The notes under the pieces: model-generated | What the model saw: only the letters and a program-made list of their open reading frames with translations | Told to the model about the DNA's origin: nothing | Database searches by the model: none | Made by a program: the position numbers and the translations under genes | Assembly (NCBI GenBank): GCA_964497475.1 | Contig: CAZCDM010000085.1 | Location: 1-10,147, forward strand | Source: CAZCDM01 sp964497475 | GTDB lineage: Bacteria > Planctomycetota > Phycisphaerae > SM23-33 | Reading direction: 5' to 3' | DNA length: 10,147 bases | In this document: piece by piece, positions 6,314 through 10,147 of the stretch | How positions within the stretch are numbered: the first letter of the stretch is position 1 | Layout: each line of letters opens with the position of its first letter

Positions 6314-8329
6314 GTGGGCACTATTCCAGACAACTCGGATACCTCCAGTCGCAAGACGCCTCTGCGGAGGCTCCTGGCCAGGCTGGAGGGCCTCAGCACG
6401 CCCAAGCGTCGCCTTGTCAATGTGGTATTCCATGAGTTTCTCTTTTCGTTGTCGCTGCTGCTGGCCTTCCTGATCCGCTCCGATGCCTCGCTGCGGGACA
6501 CGGGGTATAACTGGAACGAAGCCCTGACGGACTTTCTCTACCTGCTGCCGTTTTTCCTGATCGTCAAAACGCTGGTCTTCTGGAATCGCCGACTGTTCCG
6601 CGGCGGCTGGCGGTACGCGGGCATTCGTGACGTCGCCCGCATCCTCTTTGCCTGCTGGATTTTCGTCCTGATCGCCTTCCTCGCTCGCGGGATCTTCCTG
6701 GATCTGCCGCGGGCAGCGGGGCGCATCCCCCCGCCGGTGCTGGGCGGGTACTTCAGCCACATGCCCCGCGGCGTGATGGTCCTGGACTTCCTGGCGACGG
6801 TATTTCTTGCCTGCACGGCCCGGCTGGGCTTCCGCATCTATCGCGAAGAACTTCGCCCCGTCTCGGCCGAAGGTCTCAAACGCGTGCTCATCGTCGGGGC
6901 CGGCAATGCAGCCGAGACCGTCATCCGCGAGATCAACCGCATGCCGGTCGAGCGGTTCCGCATCGTCGGCATGGTTGACGACGACCCGGCCAAGCGGCGC
7001 ATCAGCATCCACGATATCCCCGTACTCGGCACGACCGACGAAATCCGTGAGGTCTGCGAGCAGCATGACGTCGAGGAAATCATCATCGCCATGCCCTCAG
7101 CCAGCCGGGCCGACCTCCAGCGGGTCGTCAAGCTCTGCGAGGGCACGAAGCTCAAGTTCCAGTCCCTGCCCAGCGTCGGCGATCTCATCGACGGGCGCGT
7201 CACCGTCAATCAGATCCGCCCGGTCGACATCAACGACCTGCTCGGCCGCGATGTCGTCGCCCTCGACGATCAGGCCATCGGCAGCTTCCTCCGCAACCGC
7301 ACCGTGCTGGTCACCGGCGCCGGCGGGTCCATCGGCTCGGAGATGTCTCGCCAGATATGCGAGTACCAGCCCCAATGGCTGGTCCTGCTCGAACAGGCAG
7401 AGACCCCTCTGTTCGACATTCATAACGAGTTGCTCCGAACCTTCCCGGACATACCGATGGTGCCGGTGATCTGCGACATTGCCGATCGCGACCGCGTCAT
7501 GCAGGTTTGGGCCGACCATCGGCCGGACGTCGTCATCCACGCCGCCGCCCACAAGCACGTACCGTTGATGGAACTCAACCCCTGCGAGGCCGTCAAGAAC
7601 AACATCCTCGGCAGCCGGAATGTCGCCGACGCCTCGTGCGAATACGACGTCGCCGAGTTCGTGACCATCTCGACCGACAAGGCCGTCAACCCCTCCAGCG
7701 TGATGGGCTGCTCGAAGCGCGTTTCGGAAATCTACACCCAGTCGCTCAACGGCCGGGCTGGCTGCCGCACGCAATTCAAGGCCGTGCGGTTCGGCAATGT
7801 GCTCGGCTCCAACGGCTCGGTCGTGCCCACCTTCCGTCGGCAGATCGCCGCCGGCGGGCCCGTTACCGTCACCCACCCCGACATGACGCGGTATTTCATG
7901 ACCATTCCCGAGGCGGCCCAGCTGGTTCTCCAGGCCGCGGCCACCGGTACGGGCGGGCAGATCTTCCTGCTGGACATGGGCGAGTCGGTCAAGATCGCCG
8001 ACCTGGCCCGGCAGATGATAACCCTCAGCGGGTTCCGCCCCGACGAGGATATCGAGATCGTCTACACCGGCGTTCGCCCGGGCGAAAAACTCTTCGAGGA
8101 ACTCAAGACCGAAGGCGAGGACATCGAACCCACCGTCCACCCCAAGGTCATGGTCTGGGCCCACACACCCGTAGCCTGGGATCAGGTCACCGCCGCGATG
8201 GAGACCTTCGTCTCGCTGCAGAACTCGCCCGACCGCCAGCAGATCGTCCAGGCCCTGCGCGACCTCGTGCCGGAATACGAACCCCTCAACCCCCCGGAAA
8301 AGAATACCCGCAGCAAGACGGCTCCATGA
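6314..8329 (+). CDS. Membrane nucleotide-sugar 4,6-dehydratase (CapD/WbpM/PglF family)
   Basis: Likely converts UDP-GlcNAc to a UDP-4-keto-6-deoxy sugar (the FlaA1/PglF/WbpM reaction, some members also epimerising C5), supplying modified sugars for surface glycans. The 671-residue protein has four transmembrane helices in roughly its first 175 residues. A cytoplasmic first Rossmann-like domain begins VLIVGAGNAAE (191-201). The catalytic extended-SDR domain begins VTGAGGSIG (333-341), with STDKA from Ser453 and the VMGCSK segment in which Met464 and Lys468 take the place of the usual SDR Tyr-x3-Lys, as in this family. Length and domain order match full-length CapD proteins. The start is a GTG at 6314; no in-frame ATG precedes it and the nearest purine-rich stretch (6293-6300) is 13 nt away, so initiation looks weak or mis-assigned. 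Its stop codon borders a toxin remnant in the same frame. Confidence 0.93.
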   Translation: MGTIPDNSDTSSRKTPLRRLLARLEGLSTPKRRLVNVVFHEFLFSLSLLLAFLIRSDASLRDTGYNWNEALTDFLYLLPFFLIVKTLVFWNRRLFRGGWRYAGIRDVARILFACWIFVLIAFLARGIFLDLPRAAGRIPPPVLGGYFSHMPRGVMVLDFLATVFLACTARLGFRIYREELRPVSAEGLKRVLIVGAGNAAETVIREINRMPVERFRIVGMVDDDPAKRRISIHDIPVLGTTDEIREVCEQHDVEEIIIAMPSASRADLQRVVKLCEGTKLKFQSLPSVGDLIDGRVTVNQIRPVDINDLLGRDVVALDDQAIGSFLRNRTVLVTGAGGSIGSEMSRQICEYQPQWLVLLEQAETPLFDIHNELLRTFPDIPMVPVICDIADRDRVMQVWADHRPDVVIHAAAHKHVPLMELNPCEAVKNNILGSRNVADASCEYDVAEFVTISTDKAVNPSSVMGCSKRVSEIYTQSLNGRAGCRTQFKAVRFGNVLGSNGSVVPTFRRQIAAGGPVTVTHPDMTRYFMTIPEAAQLVLQAAATGTGGQIFLLDMGESVKIADLARQMITLSGFRPDEDIEIVYTGVRPGEKLFEELKTEGEDIEPTVHPKVMVWAHTPVAWDQVTAAMETFVSLQNSPDRQQIVQALRDLVPEYEPLNPPEKNTRSKTAP

Positions 8330-8437
8330 GTTGCCGATTTTCTGGAGGTCGCAGGTCGCCATCGATGTCCTTTGTTTACGCTGGATCGGCAGATGAAGAG
8401 TATTGCAAGAGAAATGAAGATCGAGGTACTGGAATAG
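8330..8437 (+). pseudogene. Remnant of a VapC PIN-domain toxin (C-terminal 35 residues)
   Basis: Immediately after the dehydratase stop codon (8327-8329), the same frame stays open to TAG at 8435-8437. It encodes 35 residues containing FLEVAGRHRCPLFTLDRQ and then KSIAREMKIEVLE. This matches the C-terminal pattern of VapC toxins: a helix with an alanine-rich LxxA, a core strand followed by T-x-D-R (the last acidic site of the PIN fold), a basic helix, and a final strand IEVLE at the natural end. The N-terminal three quarters are missing and no start codon precedes it except an internal ATG at 8393, so it is a broken gene. It ends 2 bp before the Phd antitoxin start. It differs in type from the N-terminal PIN fragment at 4758, so it is probably an independent remnant. 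Confidence 0.65.
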
Positions 8438-8439
8438 CC

Positions 8440-8670
8440 ATGAAGGTCTACACATATTCACAGGCTCGACAGAAGCTTTCGGAAGTTCTCGAAACGGCAA
8501 GGAATGAGAATGTCATCATTCGCCGGCGAGGTGGCGAAAGCTTTACTGTTTCCTACAGACCGGATAATAGCTCACCACTGGATGTTCCCGGAATCGATAC
8601 CGATGTAACCACAAAGGATATCTTAACCACCATCCGCGAGTCCCGACGAATCAGCCGCTCGTCACGATAG
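8440..8670 (+). CDS. Orphan Phd/YefM-family antitoxin
   Basis: A 76-residue protein whose N-terminus, MKVYTYSQARQKLSEVLETA, followed by a strand VIIRRRGGESFTV, is the standard Phd/YefM fold that dimerises and binds operator DNA. The C-terminal part (SPLDVPGIDTDVTTKDIL then a basic helix) would bind a toxin. Partners of this family are Doc, RelE/YoeB or VapC toxins. No toxin gene follows: only 28 bp separate it from the aminotransferase. Upstream, 2 bp away, is the C-terminal remnant of a VapC toxin. The frame extends upstream to a possible ATG at 8365, but the family N-terminus supports 8440. A GAGG lies 13 nt upstream, further than ideal, and GGA lies 6 nt upstream. Base composition is visibly more AT-rich than the flanking genes, suggesting acquisition. 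Confidence 0.85.
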   Translation: MKVYTYSQARQKLSEVLETARNENVIIRRRGGESFTVSYRPDNSSPLDVPGIDTDVTTKDILTTIRESRRISRSSR

Positions 8671-8698
8671 CCTGCTGTTTCCGATCAGAACCATCCCC

Positions 8699-9829
8699 AT
8701 GACCAAATCGATACCCCTATCCAGCCAGGACATCACCGAAGTCGAAGTCCAGGCCGTCGTCGATGTCCTCCGCGGCGACCGCCTCGCTCTGGGCCCGCGG
8801 GCTCAAGCCTTCGAGGCCGCCTGCGCAACCGCGGCCGGGCGGAAGTACGGCATCGCCGTCAATAGCGGAACCAGCGGCCTGCACCTGTGCGTCAAAGCCC
8901 TGGCCATCGGCCCCGGCGACGAGGTCATCACGCCCTCGTTCAGCTTCGTGGCTACGACCAACTGCTTCCTTTTCGAAGGGGCCTCGCCCGTCTTCGCCGA
9001 GATCGACCCGGTCAGCTACAACCTCGACCCCGCCGCCATCGAAGCCGCCATCACCCCGCGCACCAAGGCCATCCTCCCCGTGCAGGTCTTCGGCAACATG
9101 GCCCACTTTGATACCTACGAGCAGATCGCCCACAAGCACAATCTGATCCTCCTGGAAGACTGCTGCGAAGCCATCGGCGGCATCCTGGGCGACCGACCGG
9201 CCGGCAACTTCGGCAGCGCCGGCGTCTTCGCCTTCTACCCCAACAAGCAGATCACCACCGGCGAGGGCGGCATGATCGTCACCGACGACGACGCCCTGCG
9301 CGACCTGTGCGTCTCGCTGCGCAATCAGGGCCGGGCCTCCACCGCCTGGCTGGAACACGCCCGCCTGGGCTACAACTACCGCATGAGCGAGATCACCGCC
9401 GCACTCGGCGAGGTGCAGGTCTCCCGGCTGGACGAGATCCTCGCCAAACGCCGCGCCGCAGCCGAGCTGTACGACCAGGCCCTGGCCCCGCTCGTCGAGG
9501 CCGAGCTGCTCCACCTCCCGCCGCGACACGACCGCCCCCGGGCCAGCTGGTTCGTCTACGTCATCCGCCTGGCCGACCGCTTCACCGCCGAGCAGCGCGA
9601 CGCCGTGATGGACCATCTCCGCGCCGAGCAGATCGGCTGCAACTGCTACTTCACGCCGATTCACCTCCAGCCGTACATCGTCGAGCAGTTCGCCACCGCC
9701 GCCGGTCAGCTACCGGTTACCGAGCAGATTTCCCAGCGAACCATCGCCTTGCCCTTCTTCGCCAACATCACCGAATCCCAGGTCAGCCGGGTTGCCGAGT
9801 GCCTTCGTGAAGCAATTTCGGCTGCGTGA
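8699..9829 (+). CDS. DegT/DnrJ/EryC1 PLP-dependent sugar aminotransferase
   Basis: Transfers an amino group (usually from glutamate) to a keto sugar nucleotide, here probably the 4-keto-6-deoxy product of the upstream dehydratase, as PglE does after PglF. The 376-residue length and fold type I motifs are normal. NSGTSGLHL (55-63) would bind the PLP phosphate, Asp154 in LLEDCCEAIG the pyridine nitrogen, and Lys183 in FYPNKQITTGEGG forms the Schiff base; GYNYRMSEITAA follows. The EDCCE text differs from the common EDAAQ/H form at the residues after Asp154. No Shine-Dalgarno sequence precedes the ATG, so translation may be SD-independent or depend on read-through from upstream. It lies 28 bp after the Phd antitoxin. 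The exact sugar cannot be assigned. Confidence 0.93.
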   Translation: MTKSIPLSSQDITEVEVQAVVDVLRGDRLALGPRAQAFEAACATAAGRKYGIAVNSGTSGLHLCVKALAIGPGDEVITPSFSFVATTNCFLFEGASPVFAEIDPVSYNLDPAAIEAAITPRTKAILPVQVFGNMAHFDTYEQIAHKHNLILLEDCCEAIGGILGDRPAGNFGSAGVFAFYPNKQITTGEGGMIVTDDDALRDLCVSLRNQGRASTAWLEHARLGYNYRMSEITAALGEVQVSRLDEILAKRRAAAELYDQALAPLVEAELLHLPPRHDRPRASWFVYVIRLADRFTAEQRDAVMDHLRAEQIGCNCYFTPIHLQPYIVEQFATAAGQLPVTEQISQRTIALPFFANITESQVSRVAECLREAISAA

Positions 9830-9843
9830 TCTGCCCAAATATT

Positions 9844-9852
9844 TGATATAGT
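9844..9852 (+). promoter_or_regulatory. Candidate extended -10 promoter of the last TA module
   Basis: TGATATAGT fits the extended -10 form TGnTATAAT with one mismatch. No good -35 box is seen at the proper distance, which extended -10 promoters can tolerate. Transcription would begin near 9859, about 64 nt upstream of the antitoxin GTG. Confidence 0.4.
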
Positions 9853-9854
9853 GA

Positions 9855-9874
9855 AACCGAATACACTAGCGGTT
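9855..9874. promoter_or_regulatory. Inverted repeat at the predicted TA transcription start
   Basis: AACCG (9855-9859) and CGGTT (9870-9874) form a 5-bp inverted repeat with a 10-bp centre just downstream of the predicted -10 box. An antitoxin operator at this place would allow autorepression, the usual control of type II modules. The arms are short, so support is modest. Confidence 0.3.
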
Positions 9875-9922
9875 GGCTGAGCAGGCCACACGCCACCATG
9901 TTCCCTTTCTGGGAGGCAAGCC

Positions 9923-10129
9923 GTGGTTTCCATTCACCCACAATTTGTTGTCGACGAAGACAAAAACACCAAGGCGGTCCTTGTCTCTCTGCCGGAGTGG
10001 CAGCAGATCATGGAGGCATTGGAAGAGCTCGATGATATCCGGGCGTACGACCTGGCGAAATCGGAGCCGGCGGACATGATCGATTTTGACCAGGCTGTCG
10101 ACAATCTGGAAGACGGAACGTCCGATTGA
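9923..10129 (+). CDS. RelB/Phd-like antitoxin of a RelE-type module
   Basis: A 68-residue acidic protein beginning MVSIHPQFVVDEDKNTKAVLVSLPEWQQIMEALEEL when read in two parts: a strand QFVVDED, a turn with KNTKAVLVSL, then the helix EWQQIMEALEELDD. This pattern is typical of small antitoxins paired with RelE/ParE-like toxins. The acidic C-terminus (about 48-68) should be disordered and mask the toxin. The GTG start has a strong GGGAGG site at 9911-9916, 6 nt upstream, the best ribosome site in the right half of the window. The stop codon overlaps a downstream TTG start in the form ATTGA, which supports coupled synthesis of a toxin. Unlike the other two toxin-antitoxin loci here, this one shows no damage within the window. 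Confidence 0.8.
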   Translation: MVSIHPQFVVDEDKNTKAVLVSLPEWQQIMEALEELDDIRAYDLAKSEPADMIDFDQAVDNLEDGTSD

Positions 10130-10147
10130 AGTATGCGATCAAAATCC
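10126..10147 (+). CDS. Start of a RelE-like toxin (cut by window end)
   Basis: A TTG at 10126-10128 overlaps the antitoxin stop codon and opens a frame reading MKYAIKI, the beta-strand start common in RelE/ParE toxins, which cleave mRNA at the ribosome or poison gyrase. Only seven codons are visible, so the call rests on position, overlap and this short N-terminus. An ATG at 10133 in another frame is the alternative. Confidence 0.45.

Noticed and set aside
4758..8437. The N-terminal PIN fragment (4758) and the C-terminal PIN fragment (8330) as two halves of one vapC split by insertion of the transferase-dehydratase block.
   Set aside because: The N-terminal piece resembles COG1569-like PIN proteins, whose C-termini look different from the TLDRQ...IEVLE end seen at 8330. 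Nothing like terminal repeats or a target duplication links the two edges. Two independent remnants are simpler.
7097..8500. Long minus-strand reading frame opposite the dehydratase.
   Set aside because: It mirrors the codons of the dehydratase and contains no recognisable motif.

Overview
The window is a high-GC bacterial chromosome segment with a mixed core and accessory gene content. An RnfB with many extra cysteines, a divergent bacterial seryl-tRNA synthetase, several genes lacking Shine-Dalgarno sites and scattered toxin-antitoxin genes would fit an anaerobic Planctomycetota (Phycisphaerae-like) or a neighbouring phylum. That placement is inference, since no rRNA or other decisive marker is present.

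Left part (1-4511), core genes. An intergenic stretch ends in an AT-rich array of degenerate 8-bp repeats (124-179). It is followed by rnfB (ion-translocating ferredoxin:NAD oxidoreductase subunit), a membrane-anchored alpha/beta hydrolase that overlaps rnfB by 56 bp, a convergent serS on the minus strand, and a divergent asd (aspartate-semialdehyde dehydrogenase). These four genes all have recognisable ribosome binding sites.

Right part (4546-9829), a surface-polysaccharide cluster: a WecA/MraY-like polyprenyl-phosphate sugar-1-phosphate transferase, a four-helix membrane CapD/PglF-like nucleotide-sugar 4,6-dehydratase and a DegT/DnrJ/EryC1 PLP aminotransferase. Together they could make a UDP-4-amino-4,6-dideoxy sugar and load a sugar phosphate onto an undecaprenyl carrier at the inner membrane to start glycan assembly.

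Toxin-antitoxin genes sit at the junctions of this cluster. Between asd and the transferase is a complete VapB-like antitoxin with a VapC (PIN) toxin truncated to its N-terminal third. Between the dehydratase and the aminotransferase is a short VapC C-terminal remnant, not covered by any long ORF, that begins directly after the dehydratase stop codon; a complete but toxinless Phd antitoxin follows 2 bp later. After the aminotransferase is an apparently intact antitoxin whose RelE-like toxin starts at the very edge of the window. Two toxins are thus broken while both their neighbouring antitoxins remain intact. The likely promoter of the transferase gene lies within the degenerate toxin tail. 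No rRNA, tRNA, CRISPR array or complete insertion sequence was seen, and no gene-free stretch exceeds about 200 bp.
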